64,000 nucleotides of DNA from positions 1,488,001 through 1,552,000 of the forward strand of contig JASVEC010000006.1 in the NCBI GenBank assembly GCA_030770535.1, read 5' to 3'. Of the stretch, positions 37,091 to 49,362 are shown piece after piece (the stretch's first letter is position 1; each line of letters opens with the position of its first letter). The notes below the pieces were generated by a model. It saw only the letters and a list, made by a program, of their open reading frames with translations. It was not told the origin of the DNA and did no database searches. Both the position numbers and the translations under genes were made by a program. This DNA comes from Batkoa obscura (lineage: Eukaryota > Entomophthoromycota > Entomophthoromycetes > Entomophthorales > Batkoaceae).

Positions 37091-39240
37091 TTATCTTTTT
37101 TCAACAATAAATATTCTTAATACTAATCTTTATTTCATTTCTATAAAATAAACAACATTTTTACTATTAGTTGAATTTATCTAATATAACATAATCCTTA
37201 TCATAAATAAAAAAATTTCGAAAGTTTATATGATTCAAAATTATAAATGTTGGTACATCAGTACTAGTAAATAGATTGGAAATATTAGTTTTTCTTTCAA
37301 AATATTGAATTTTGAGACTTACAAGTGGGTTGATAATGGATAGGAAATTTAATTAGACTTGAAATGGAGGCGATGGGGGTTTAAGATGCTATCAGAGGGA
37401 GAGGTAAGGAACATATATAGTAAGAAGTGAATTCTATAGTAAATAGGAGATACTCTGATTTGAGAACGCCTAATTCCGACCAAATCATATCCAACATCTG
37501 AGTTGCTTTCCGCTTTATAAAGATAAATCCAGATGTGCAAAAGGGTAGAGACAGGGTAGAATAAATGTTTGATTTTGAAAGTAATTATCAAAATCCCTTT
37601 AGATCTTGAAATAGCTTATTTCCTTAATGTCTTATTATCTAGCTATAAGCTAATGTTATAATAAGAATTTTCTAAATAAAATAATTCTTTATATGATATG
37701 AGCACATTGCCATTTCTATTAAATCATTCTTTTTATTATAAGTTATTAATAGAAGATAGTAATATCAAGATTTTTTATAGAATTCCTTTTTAATAGATTC
37801 AAACTTTAACTACAAGCATATATGGAAAAAATTAAGGATCCGGTTAGAATTGAGACTTAGGATAATTTAAACCTAAGGCTCAATATTTTTCCGAGTTGGA
37901 TTTATTGTAAAGTTATATTGAAGACAAATACTATGAAATTGTATCATTTTTTACTTGCTTTTAAATTTAATAAATATAGCTTGCTAATTTAAATCTGATT
38001 CAAATAGCAAAATATTGTTTGAAGTTTTAATCAGCCCTTTAAACTCATCTGTATTTTAAACAGCCCCAACTCGATTAGTGTCCTTCCGTTTTAAGCTATT
38101 TCTATCTAAAGAGTGGTTTAAGACTAAAAATGATAAATTAAGTGTTAATTTGGGTACCCAAGAGTATATGTTTTTATACATTTCATGGGCATTTAGAGTG
38201 ATGATTTCGCTAGATAGGCTGCCATTTGTGGTGCTTTTAAATAATAAAATGAAAGAGTGTGTTTTGAATATGGGAATGTATTTTTGTGTTTAAGCATTTT
38301 ACTAACAATTTTTCCACTCAAATAGCGCTTAAAAGATGGAAAAAGTGATGAAGCCAAAAAAGACACCCCCATATGGCCATCTATTCACTTGAGTTGGTAA
38401 ACAGCAATAATAAGAAAATAAGTGACACAATGTTTTAGTAGGAGAAAAATTATTACAAAGCATAGTATGGGTATACTATTTTATTATAGATATTAGCATG
38501 ATTTTACTCCTTTTAAGTATCTGAGGTTAAAGCTATATATTTAATTTAAAACTTTAAATGTATTGTAAATTTTAAGCAATTCTAAATACCATGTTCATGA
38601 CTACTTCTGTAAAAACAGATAATGTGCTACAAGCTATTGCTTATATGAGTTCCACAGATTAAAATTAACTATACTGAGTTATGGTAAATGTAAAAGCCCT
38701 ATTAGTGGGAAACTAATATTTCATGGCATGCTGTCCTTTATTTAATATAAAGTAAGAAGTTATATTTTAGGAGATAAAAGATATTACTTCAAAATGGCTT
38801 AAAATAGCCACTAACATCAAATTTGTTTGATTTTTAGATCCCTTTTGTTACCAGGGTTTTGTTAATTTTTTTTGACTACTACTGATAATAAACTTTTATT
38901 ATTCTTTTAAATAAATAATCTATCAGAGTTTAAACTTTTTACTTAATTAATATTAACTCATATACACTATATTTAAACACAAAAATACAGAGTTATTGCT
39001 TATCGTAGTTATATCATGTAGATTATTTAATGTTTTAGTAAAGTTTGTATAAGAACGTTTAACAAAGGCACTTGAAAGATGAACAATGCTTAATCAACTT
39101 TGCTGCAGCTTCTAATACATAAGTACTAAAGACGAGCAGAGATTATATGGTTTTTATTTAATTTATAATGTTATAAGGCGTTATGAGTAGAAAGAGAAAT
39201 GATCGTCTTTATTATATACTGAAAATTTAAAATCAGCATT
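37091..39240. other. 2.1 kb intergenic with one MITE
   Basis: Contains one MITE (38268-38374). A minus-strand frame at 37349-37591 (80 codons) sits in a slightly GC-richer patch but has no recognisable family or good start context. Otherwise nothing seen. Confidence 0.5.
38268..38374 (+). mobile_element. MITE family 1, copy 5
   Basis: Forward, TA-flanked, starts TATGGGAATGTATTTTTG and ends ACACCCCCATA. Near the family consensus (CTCAAATAGCGCTTAAAAGA core). Confidence 0.92.
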
Positions 39241-40167
39241 TTAAAACTGGATGGCTTACCCGATATCGTAGGCGATATTATCCTTAATTTCATGCCCTAA
39301 ACAAATTGGTCGATTTGAGATTTTTAAACAAAGCATTATCTAAGCAGATTATTGAACCCATTTACAATCATTTATCCTACTCAGATGAACTGAGTTCATC
39401 AATCCATGTAGATATTCAACGCTTTTTATGTAAGAATCACGGTAGTAATGTACAGTATTTAAACATAAAAAGTGATCAATTAAATTGTTTATTACCGTGC
39501 CTTGAAATAAAAATGTTAAGTGATCATTATGCAAACTTAACTTGTGTTAGCATATTAGATGGTCTAATACCGTACGATTCGCCCTATTTGAAGGACATAA
39601 TATTAATTATAGGGAGTAGACATGAGTAGGTTATAATAAAGCATATAGAATTGTTATCTGAAATTGAAAATTTAACAGTTAGTATTGAAGGTCTATTTGA
39701 CTTAGATAGTTTTATTAATCTACTCAATCCTGATAAACTTACAGCATTGGAAATTAAACTTATTTCAATCAATTTAAACAGATTTGTGAAATTGGAAGAG
39801 TCATTCAAGCAGCTAAAGAAGCTGATAGTTAATTGTAGTACTTATTCAATACCGTCAAATTTTAATAACACTTCAGAATTGACTCACTTGAGGTACTAAA
39901 ATTAACAGACACCCTGTCAAACAAAGTTCCTATAAGCTTCCTAGGCAATAAGTTTAAAATAAAACAGTGCTTTTAAATGTCAAAGATTTCGTTTATGATA
40001 ATACAATTCAATCAGCATGTTCAAAAATTCGATCTTTTGGTTTTAGTAAACAAGTGTACAATATAAGTTCACTTTTTGATGCTTCATGTTTAAGAGAGAT
40101 TTGCCTTAGTGGGGCAAATGCTTTCCAATCCCCTTTTAATAGGATTTCAAGTTTAAAAAACCTTCAA
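39241..40167 (+). pseudogene. Decayed F-box/LRR-like gene, MITE at its 3' end
   Basis: The reading begins KLDGLPDIVGDIILNFMP, like the N-terminus LPVILLEDIFKLLDP of the intact paralogues at 53380 and 57840. It continues with VDLRFLNKALSKQIIEPIYN (matching FDLRFLNKYLFN) and leucine-rich segments (LSEIENLTVSIEGLFDLDSF; LREICLSGANAFQSPF). It cannot be read in one frame: a frameshift lies near 39300, an in-frame TAG at 39627-39629 and another shift near 39895, and no start Met is present. A MITE sits at 40167-40271, inside or just past the 3' end. It is a more distant paralogue than the two intact copies are to each other. Confidence 0.75.
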
Positions 40168-40271
40168 ATGGGGATGTATTTTTATGTTTAAGAATTTCAC
40201 TAACAATTTTTCCACTTAAATAGCGCTTAAAAGATAGAAAAAATAATGAAACCAAAAAAAACATCCTCAAA
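40167..40271 (+). mobile_element. MITE family 1, copy 6
   Basis: Forward copy in the end of the F-box-like pseudogene. Starts TGGGGATGTATTTTTATG, ends ACATCCTCAAA. The flanking TA is degraded to AA on both sides. Core has several private changes (GATAGAAAAAATAATGA). Confidence 0.88.
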
Positions 40272-40461
40272 TATTGAATATACAAAGTTTAAATTACACA
40301 CATGCAAGTCAAGGGTTCGGTCTACGGAGTTATGCTGCTGGAAGCCTAGGAAATAATAATTACAAGTTAATATGTGGAATCATCACCTAATTTTTTCATT
40401 ACAAACCAATTGAAAAATTTACTTTTAAATATTATTTTATTTAAGCTAATGGTTTCTATAA

Positions 40462-40564
40462 TATAAGGGTGTTTTTTGGTTTCATCACTTTTTCCATTTT
40501 TAGGCGCTATTTGAGTGGAAAAATTGTTGGTAAAATTCTTAACACAAAAATACATCCCCCATAT
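40462..40564 (-). mobile_element. MITE family 1, copy 7
   Basis: Reverse copy, starts TATAAGGGTGTTTTTTGG and ends ACATCCCCCATA. Inverted to copy 6 at 195 bp distance, but it does not share its private changes, so this pair has not been homogenised. Confidence 0.9.
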
Positions 40565-42478
40565 AAAATATCTAATAGTTGAGGAAATTGGATGCTCATA
40601 GAGATTTTCTTTTGATGAATTAACTTCCATGGTGTAAAAAATCTAGCAAGTCAACACAATGTAGAAAATGAGAACTCAAGTCCTAATCCGAATACTTGCG
40701 CTAATATTAGCAGTTCTAGATGAAATTCACTGAATAAATTTTACTTAAAAACTAACGGGAAGTTGCTAGTCCTTGGAAGTCAACTATGATGTGTTTTTAG
40801 CTCGATTATCTGCTTTTCAATCAGGATTTGTTTTATACAAAAGCAATTTTTTATCAAAAATTAGTAAAAGCTTTATATGAACACTGGTTTACCTTCATCA
40901 AACTTTACTTAAGGTTTCTTTTTTATTAGCTTATACTACTTATATGTTTATTCAAACATTATTTTAATATGCACTGCATTCTTGTTAGTAATATTTAACT
41001 TTAGTGCTTAAAAAGTGAAGACATCAAAATATCATTTTTTAAAACGTACTTATTATAAATAATATCCAGTGAGTTTGTCCACTTAAAAGACAACAAATAA
41101 GATATTAGCGGAAGACGAGGGAGAAAGGAAATCTAGCAAGTCCTGAAGGGAAGGTTTTCTACCCAGTTAATGCCAGAGGAGGATATAAGAGCAATAGTGA
41201 TAGCGTTTGTGTACCTTTCTTCAAGACAAAAAGTTAAATTTTAGTTGTACGAAAATTTGAAAAATAAATATTTTAAGAGGAGCATAAGTTTATATAACAT
41301 CTATTCAAAAGAGATGGTGGTAACATATTTAAAATAATCGATTTCTAAATGTAAAAATAAAGATAAATTTTATAGAAATTAAATTAGATTCCAACATCAA
41401 ATTACAAATTATCAATATAATTATTATTTAATATCAATATATTATTTATATCAATATAATACTATAAGTAAAAAGTGTCACTTAGTTGCAATAAAAAATC
41501 AAATATAATCAAATAGTTTATTAAATACTTTCCAAATAAGAATTTACTAGTTTGTATTATTATTTAATATCCTTTTATATTTATAAAAACTGTTTTAATA
41601 ACATTTTTAATATATTCAATTAATTGAAAATTAAATTCAGTTGCTTTATTTGGATGGAAGGTATTTGTCAATGAACTAAGTTCTTTGTAGAATAACCAAT
41701 TGAGCTTACAATGGATTTGTACTTTATTTTTAAATTATTTAATTAAAGCTGATGATTATACTAAGGGAAAGTAAAAAGTTTATGTAAATACTTAATTTCA
41801 CTTTAGTATTGATATTAATGTTTTAGTAAAGTTATTAGTGTAAAATATTGTAATCCGGAGTATAAATTAATTAATCACTTAATTAAATATTCCATGAGAT
41901 TTATTTAGAGATCTTAATTAAGAATTAAAGCTTAAATATATCTGTTCTAACAGTATTTAATTAGATGATTATTAAAATATTGTATGAATATTGGATGTAA
42001 AATTCAATAGCAAAAATATATTGACTAACTATACCATTTATATCTAACTATAATTATAGGAATGTTATAATTTATCACATTTATAACAAAATCCTTTTTG
42101 ATTTGCTATTTATTTTATATATTCCGATGTTGATCTATTTGGTCTACAGTTGACTTTTTTAGAAGCTTTAAGCAAATAAATGAATCTTTAATAAAATATT
42201 TAGCAAATGGTTTGCTGATAAATATCATATGCAATGATAATTAAACTATCGAAATTTTATTAATGGAACAAGTTCTTAGTTTAAAAAGTATAAAATCCTC
42301 AATAATTCATTTTCAATTTAAAAACTTTTTAAACTTAGATCAGTTTTATATCAATTTTACAACCTTTTTTTATCAAGGATTTTTAACCCCAATTTAATTT
42401 TAATAATCATTCGTGCTTGATCTGCATAAAAAACTCACACATCATTCCAATTAATAAAACATACACCTATTTAATCAA
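40565..42478. other. 1.9 kb intergenic
   Basis: Mostly AT-rich. A GC-richer patch at about 41100-41235 has a short coding-like plus-strand frame (ASPEGKVFYPVNARGGY ... PFFKTKS) with no start or partner exon I can find. The last 100 bp are the VTS1 upstream region with C-rich tracts. Confidence 0.45.
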
Positions 42479-43960
42479 ATGCCTGCAAATATGATGGTAC
42501 AAGCAACTAACATTGAATCTCAACCCGAGAAAGCTCCTTCTACTTCGAACAGCCCTGCTCCTTTAAAGGCTTTAGCTATTAAGCCTACTTCAGAGATCCT
42601 TAGCACACTCAACACCCCTAACTTGGAAAGTAAATATTTTATCATAATATTAAATACTTTTATTTATATCTATTAGGTGAGGAATTAAATAAATGGTTTG
42701 AGGATCTTGCTCAGTATGAAAGAATGCTTGAGGAAATGTCTCGTGCCAATCTTGATTCCTCTTTCAAAGAGGAACTTGGATCAGTTGAGAATTGGTTCTC
42801 TGCCCTTTCTGAAGCTGAAAGAACTGCAGCCCTTTTTTCCTTACTCCATCAATGTACTAATGTCCAAGTACGTTTTTTTATTACTGTGCTCCAAAAGCTT
42901 ACTGTTGATCCAGCACATGATTTGATTTCCCCAGCCTTCCCTCCTAAGCTTGGCCTTCAAAGTAAGTTATATTATTTTTCAAAGTTTGTTTATTAACTTT
43001 CATTTAGCTGTTAATGAAGTTGCGTCTGGAAAGACTGAAGGAGGAAATAATTTAGTGCCCCAAGAAAATGGCGCTAAAAGGAGACATGGTCACTCTAAAT
43101 CAGTAAGTATTGGTGACGCATCTATTATGGGATACAAACCAGTCATTAATCGTGGAGTAGCAAGTCGCCCAGTAGCACTTGATGTTAAAAAAGCCTCTAC
43201 TAATGAATGGAGCCAAAATTATAGTCCAATCAGTTTATCTATTAAATCTGCATCTTTTGTTAAAGATTCTACTTGGGGCAAGGCCCCCTCTAAGGTGAAA
43301 AATCCAAAGAATCTTAACTTGAAGGTTGAAAATAAAGCTGAAACCGGTCTTTTTGCTTATCCAAAGACCCCAAAGACCCCAAAGACTCCTAAATCCGCCT
43401 TAAAATCCCTCAACTCTCCTGCTTTTCCACCAGGCCTCTCCCCTATCTCCTGGGCTGCTACTCCACATAACCCTTCTTTTTCACCATCTCAATATAGCCA
43501 AAGCCAAACTTCTACTCAAAACACGCCTAGTAAACAGTCCTTTAAAGATCCTAAACCACCTGCTGAACCAACTGACTTTGCTGTCCTTGAAAATATTCCA
43601 GTATGGATGCGCTCTCTTAGACTCCATAAATATACCCATCTTTTTGAAACCATGTACTGGAAAGACATTGTTGTTCTCGATGACGAAGCACTTGAAAAGA
43701 AAGGAGTTGCCGCTTTAGGAGCTCGCCGTAAATTCCTTAAAGTGTTTGCTCAAGTCCTTGAAGAAGCTAAAGAAAAGAATATAGATATTCCAAATCAACC
43801 TACTGGAACTAAGACTGAACAGACTGAACAGACTGAAATTGCAGTTGAAATAGAACCCAAGGTTGACGATACTACTAATGCTACTACATCCGTTCAAGAA
43901 ACTATCTCAATTGAAGTAGAGGCTCCAGTTACTGAGAATGAGGTTAAGGACAGCCAATAA
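42479..43960 (+). CDS. VTS1: Vts1/Smaug-type SAM-domain RNA-binding protein
   Basis: Binds hairpin (Smaug recognition element) mRNAs and recruits the Ccr4-Not deadenylase. Three exons: 42479-42629, 42677-42961 and 43008-43960, 462 residues. N-terminal helical region [20 protein letters not shown] and [19 protein letters not shown], the conserved Vts1 N-terminal domain. A disordered Ser/Pro/Lys middle includes the [11 protein letters not shown] repeat. The SAM domain (about 336-397) reads [20 protein letters not shown], then [20 protein letters not shown], with the RNA-contacting GARRK motif intact. The C-terminal tail is Thr/Glu-rich with a TEQTEQTE repeat. Codon choice is C-richer than neighbours, suggesting good expression. 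Confidence 0.93.
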
Positions 43961-44446
43961 TTTATTAAGGTTGAACCATTATATTACATATTATTATAAA
44001 TAAAGAAGTTTATTTTTAGTTATCTATTTTAGATTATTAATAATATGGTCTAACTTTATTATTAAATGTTATTAAGTCTATTGATAATTAAACATTAATT
44101 TAAGTGCCATTTCACCTTGAATTATATTTTTTTTCTAAATTTAGATTCAACCTTAAAATTACGAAGTACACTTTACAGCGGCGTTCTTCACTTTCAATAA
44201 ATATACACATAAATCAAATTCAAAAATAATTGCTGTTTATAAAGTTTTATATTAATTAAATTTCTTAGAAGAAAGAAAACTAAATTGAAGTTCAAACATA
44301 TTGTTATTTTAAAGCTTTCCTTAAGAATGGAGTTATATTAGTGAATAATAGAATTTAGAAGAGTAATATTTAAAAAGCAGCTATAACTATTATTAAATAA
44401 AATATGAACAATTCAAAGTAAACAATAATATTAGTGTTTTATTAAA
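43961..44446. other. Intergenic, convergent
   Basis: AT-rich spacer between the VTS1 stop and the 3' end of the membrane-protein frame. Nothing recognisable. Confidence 0.5.
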
Positions 44447-44980
44447 TTAAAACGTGAGATTACTCAAGGAATTAGCGAACAAAATATCAAAATCAACTGA
44501 ATTATAAACCAGATAAGCCCAACCTATAGAGTTGAATGACGAAGTAATAAAAAGGGAATATATAGATAGTCCACTATTATTTAATAGCCCACTCGATTCA
44601 ATAGCGTAGATACAAAAATAAAATACATAATTTGATAAGAAAAGCATGATCAAACTTAAGAGTATTGTTTTTAATGGACATTTTAGCAAGTCATATATAT
44701 CTTTTGGCAATTTTGATATAATTTTACTAGGCTCTATCAATAAAAGATTCACTATAAAGGATGCTAAGCTTATCTGTGTTGCCAACGATAAAGCTAATGA
44801 TATTGTGCTTGAACTTGTAGGGTTTTTAACTTCAAGATTATAAAGCGAAACTATCTGTATTGCATCTAAAAGTACCATGGAGCATAATAAACATGGTACA
44901 GTAAGTTTTTCATTTTGATAATAATTAGATTGCCTATTTGTATAGTAATTCCTCTGTCTATGTGTATTGTAAGGTAACAT
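44447..44980 (-). CDS. Multipass membrane protein, function unknown
   Basis: Open frame of 177 residues with no recognised family. After a polar, Tyr/Asn-rich N-terminus (about 1-28), four hydrophobic segments can be seen: VPCLLCSMVLLDAIQIV, ISLALSLATQISLASFIV, TILLSLIMLFLSNYVFYF and LSIYSLFITSSFNSIGWAYL. It could be the front half of a receptor-like protein or a whole four-span protein. It is convergent with VTS1. The start and the absence of introns are uncertain. Confidence 0.55.
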   Translation of the reverse strand: MLPYNTHRQRNYYTNRQSNYYQNEKLTVPCLLCSMVLLDAIQIVSLYNLEVKNPTSSSTISLALSLATQISLASFIVNLLLIEPSKIISKLPKDIYDLLKCPLKTILLSLIMLFLSNYVFYFCIYAIESSGLLNNSGLSIYSLFITSSFNSIGWAYLVYNSVDFDILFANSLSNLTF

Positions 44981-45935
44981 TCTAGTTCTAAGTAAATAAA
45001 AAATAAAAGGTAAGGGTTTTGTTTTTTTAAGAAATAAAGGATAAAGTTTTAAACTAGCTCTTGTCTATCAAGCATCTTATTAATTTTATGAAACAAAACT
45101 TGAAATTTTTTTAATTTATGTTTATTAAAGTTTGACGTTCCCTCTTTTTCTGTTCATTTAATCAATCTTTTATTTCATCTTCTTTTTTGGGTAAAAGGAA
45201 TATGCTTATTTTAAAAATAATAATTTAATGAATTTTTCATTTAATAATCTTTTTGAGTGTAGGTTAAATTACTATACTACATTTATTTACTATTTATAAT
45301 TAGACTATAACGTAACATATAATTTTAATTTAAATAAAACTCCTTCTGTTGACTTTTCTTTTTTAAAACTTATAACTAAACTTGGGTTTAAAAGTAAGTT
45401 GTCCTTAGAAATTATTTGTTTATTTTAGTCCGTTTAACGGACTAGTTTTTAATTGCACTGCCGTTTGTATGTGTCATCAAAGTTTGGAGAAAAAAATAGC
45501 TGAATTATTTTATCAAGGGTGAAAAAAAAACTGAATTTTAGACAAATTTTACTTTTTTAGCTTAATCACCTGTTAATATACTTAAGTACATTTTTAAAAA
45601 TATTGATATATAAAATTTAATAAGAGTATCCAGTCCTATCAAAAACAATGAAAAAAATATTAAATTATATTAGAAAAGTACTACTCGATGGTATAAAAAT
45701 ATTAAATTACTATTTCAATAGTGAAAACTTAGCTCATAATGAATAATAGACTTTAGTCAAGCAGAAAATTATTTAAAATCGATGTGTGTTAAATAAAAAA
45801 ATTAAATTAATATTATTTTATTTATAAAACATTTTTATCTATTAAAAAAAAGCATGGTTAAATAAAATAATAACCCATTTTTCGATAACAAAAATTCAAC
45901 GATAATAGTATTAAATAGTCACACTTTAGTTACAA
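44981..45935. other. Intergenic
   Basis: AT-rich, no gene or element recognised. Separates the membrane protein from the zinc-finger gene. Confidence 0.5.
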
Positions 45936-46682
45936 TCAATTACTTGATTGGTGAACTTTCCCATGTCGACGCAAATTAGAAACAACCGAAAATTGGCGTC
46001 CACAACCTTCAACGTTACAACGGAATGGTTTTTCTCCTGTGTGAGAGTAAGTGTGTGTAGTTAGTGATGATGGCCTCGAAAATCCTTTTCCACAAATAGT
46101 ACAACGATACCTCTTGTGTGCTGGGTTCAATGGTTTAGAAGGAAAAGAAGTCATTAAAGTGTGGTTTGATAATGGCATTGAAGGCACCATATTTGTATTA
46201 TAAACGCTAGGTACACGGAATTGCATCATATTTGGATCATTATATTGTTGAGTATACAATGGATGATTTTGTAGTCCGGCTACTGGGTGCATTGGATAAA
46301 AGCTGGGATGATATAATAATTCCATAGGGTGTCCCATTGTACTGTACATAATATTTGGATGTGAAAATTGACTTGTCTTTAAAGTTTCAGGGGTTGACAT
46401 ACTACTATCACTTGAATCACTCTTATTGGATTGCCATAATTCTGGCATATATTGTGGATGACTATAAGAAAAGGTCGCATCTATTGGGGGGAGTTGCAAA
46501 TTGTCATGTTCTAAGTGATATGGTAAAATAGGAGATAAAGGCTTTGGTTCCATAAACATATTATTATACGGCAAGCTTGAAGATTCCATAAAGAAATCAT
46601 TATCTATTCCCATTTCTTTTTTAAAAAATTCAGCAATTTCACCACTGGTGCATTGTAAGCTAGTATTTGTTTCGCTATCCAT
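45936..46682 (-). CDS. C2H2 zinc-finger transcription factor
   Basis: Single exon, 248 residues. Two C2H2 fingers at the C-terminus (about 192-246): YRCTICGKGFSRPSSLTTH and FRCNVEGCGRQFSVVSNLRR, joined by the classic TGEKP linker. The N-terminal 190 residues are Pro/Ser/Tyr/Met-rich and disordered, with an acidic Ser run (SDSSDSSMSTPE), typical of an activation region. The long upstream region would fit a regulated gene. Target sequence and pathway unknown. Confidence 0.9.
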   Translation of the reverse strand: MDSETNTSLQCTSGEIAEFFKKEMGIDNDFFMESSSLPYNNMFMEPKPLSPILPYHLEHDNLQLPPIDATFSYSHPQYMPELWQSNKSDSSDSSMSTPETLKTSQFSHPNIMYSTMGHPMELLYHPSFYPMHPVAGLQNHPLYTQQYNDPNMMQFRVPSVYNTNMVPSMPLSNHTLMTSFPSKPLNPAHKRYRCTICGKGFSRPSSLTTHTYSHTGEKPFRCNVEGCGRQFSVVSNLRRHGKVHQSSN

Positions 46683-47411
46683 ATTTCAGATTTAGGTGAA
46701 GATAATAAAATTAAGTTTTAATGTTTAATCTCTTTAGTAAATAAGTTAAACTTAAAAGAGTATAGTTAAGTTTAAAAATAAAAACTTCGATTAGATTAAT
46801 TTTTAGCAGGTATTTATAGTATATTTGAATCTAAGTTTAACAGGAGTTTATAAGCAAATACTCAACCAACTAATTAAAATTAGGATACTATTAAGTACGT
46901 TTTAAAATAATTTAACATCAAATTTATGTTGTATGAGGCACTTAGCTTAAGGAAAAGTAACATATAAAGTAATTCAAATTTAATACACCCTAACCTAAAA
47001 GAGTATAGCAAATTTTGAGAGCGTTTGAATTTTTTCAACTAAAAATGGATTACTTAATTTCACTTTTGAAAGCAATTATTTGTTAGAAACATTTGATGGA
47101 GAGATTGAGAAATTATCAATTCAAGACACAATAAACACTATATTTGGTAGCATTCAATTCCGTTTCAAACTACCCATCAACTAATCACTTAAATCAAAAT
47201 AGACCAATTAAATTTAAGTATTTATTAAAAAGTTACATCATATTTGAAATATTTGATTATTTTAGTTAAATTTAAAATAGCTTGAGTTTATTATTATAGA
47301 AAATATAAGTTAGAAACTAATTTAACGCCTTTGTCAATAATAATAATCAAAGATAACTTTCAATAAATTGATATTATGTTATTGAGAAAGTAGATAAATA
47401 TAAAATAGCAA

Positions 47412-47440
47412 TATATAATATATAATATATAATATATTGT
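47412..47440. repeat. AT microsatellite
   Basis: Short tandem array of an ATATATA-type unit (TATAATA repeats), low complexity. Confidence 0.8.
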
Positions 47441-47587
47441 ATATAAGAATAAAAGTACCATTATTGCTATTACTAAAGTGTTTATTGTTAAATTACACAA
47501 TTTCTGAATATCAAATTAATAAATTTTGGTAGATCATTTCTCGACTTAATAAAAAATAATTTAAAAATAAATATCAAAGCTAGTTTA

Positions 47588-47692
47588 TATGGGGATGTAT
47601 TTTTTTGTTTAAGAATTTTACCAACAATCTTTCTGCTCAAATAGCGCTTAAAAAATGGAAAAAGTAATGAAACTAAAAAAAACATCCTCATA
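47588..47692 (+). mobile_element. MITE family 1, copy 8
   Basis: Forward, TA-flanked, starts TATGGGGATGTATTTTTTTG and ends ACATCCTCATA. Has private changes (TCTTTCTGCTC) not shared by its direct neighbour copy 9. Confidence 0.92.
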
Positions 47693-47895
47693 TTGAGGGA
47701 TTAAATGCCCAAACCTTAATATTATACTTAACTTGAGATCAATTTTTACTGAACAAAATAATCACATATTGGTATCATTGCTTATTATAATGGGCTTTAA
47801 TGAATATTATTAATGAGTAGTGACAATAAAAAACAAAAACACCAAGTTATAAGTACTGAATATTAAATAGCAAGTAATAAGATTAATAAGATTTA

Positions 47896-47997
47896 TATGG
47901 GGATGTATTTTTGTATTTAAGAATTTTATTAACGATTTTTCCACTCAAATAGCGCTTAAAAAATGGAAAAAGTGACGAAACCAAAAATACCCCCATA
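47896..47997 (+). mobile_element. MITE family 1, copy 9
   Basis: Forward, TA-flanked, starts TATGGGGATGTATTTTTG and ends TACCCCCATA. Slightly shortened near the right end. Confidence 0.92.
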
Positions 47998-49362
47998 TAC
48001 TAAAATCGTTTAAAGCTCCATGCTTCTTCTCAAGGAATAGTTCTAGGCTATTATTGGTTTTAAATCTATTAAATAGCTTGGACAATATTATTTATAATAA
48101 TAAAACCCATTTTAAAACAATAGGGCTGTGATACTTTTAAAATAAAATAAAATGAAATAGAATTGCATATTAATTTATTACAAATTAGAAAAAATTAAAA
48201 ATAAGGATTAATCAAATGAAGTAAATAGTAAATAGATAAAATATAACATTATTTAACATTAGAGCTGTATAACATTAAAACTTACTAAATAAAATACTTA
48301 TTAATTTTGGAAGATCACTCAAATAAATGCCTTTATTGGATTAAATTTCTCCATGTGCTCATATTTAATATCTACTATTGACTGAATTCAAAATATTAAT
48401 AAAAGTAGTTGAAATAAAGTTATTCAGCCTTTATTAAAATATCTGGTAAAACTAAACAAGCTACTTTTGAGTCCATTTATTTTTAATGAAACATAATAAA
48501 ACAAACGATATTTCATTTTTTTTGAAATGATAAATCATATTTCAAAGCATCAGTTTATAATTAAATATTAAGCGATTTTTTGATATTCGATTTTAGAAAT
48601 AGCTCCTTTCACTTAAATTTCGAATGAGCTAATTAGTGCTCACTTAGATACTTATTTGAATGAAAAAAAGTTCAACATTAGTAAATAAGAGTAATATATA
48701 AACGGGGGAATAATGACCATTAACATAGGAAATAAATACAGTGCTTACAATAAAGGATACCAACTTATGTTATTTTTACCTTTGAAATAAAATAGACTTA
48801 AAACATATTTAAGTTCAGCTTACTGTTAATTCCCTGAAAAAAATAAAGAGCCAAAAGTAGTAACGCAGCCACCTCAATATTTCCAATTAATTTTATATTG
48901 CAGGGATATATGGCAATAATCAAAATCAAAGTATACAGAGGTATGCTTAAAAAAGGGTGTAAATATATAAAAACAGACAATAAAAATTATTTAAAGAAAC
49001 AAGGTGTCATATTTTATTAAGATATAAAATTTACAATAGATTCATGATAATAATAAAAGTGAATACACATATTTTTAAAAATGTTAATTATTCCCAAAAA
49101 ATTTACAATATTTTAATAAATAAATTGTTTTTTTTCAAATTCCGAAAGAGTCAACAATCTCAAGGGTTTCATTTATGGATGTACAAGCTAAAGTAAAGGG
49201 AGGTAAAAAGAAAGAAAAAACGAGATGAGATAAAAATAAGGTAAATGAAAGAAGATATTATAATTTAAGGGCGTCTACTTTGGACCGAGGTAAAATATAC
49301 TTAACTGGTTTATATCGAATTTTACACATATTAACCCAGGTATGAATCAAAGTAGAGGCAGT

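Larger units (their letters stand above)
46683..49362. other. 2.7 kb intergenic with two MITEs
   Basis: Upstream of the zinc-finger gene. Contains an AT microsatellite (47412-47440) and two MITEs in the same orientation (47588-47692 and 47896-47997). The minus strand at 49140-49330 has further short coding-like frames just downstream of the gene at 49363-49800. Otherwise nothing. Confidence 0.45.

Noticed and set aside
37349-37591. Minus-strand frame of 80 codons in a slightly GC-richer patch
   Set aside because: No homologue recognised, no splice partner found; not enough to call a gene.
47488-47691. Short frames spanning MITE copies (also at 35268-35456, 40367-40630, 57989-58189)
   Set aside because: The same peptide-like string arises from the MITE sequence in each copy; ends vary with the flanks and the MITE is non-coding.
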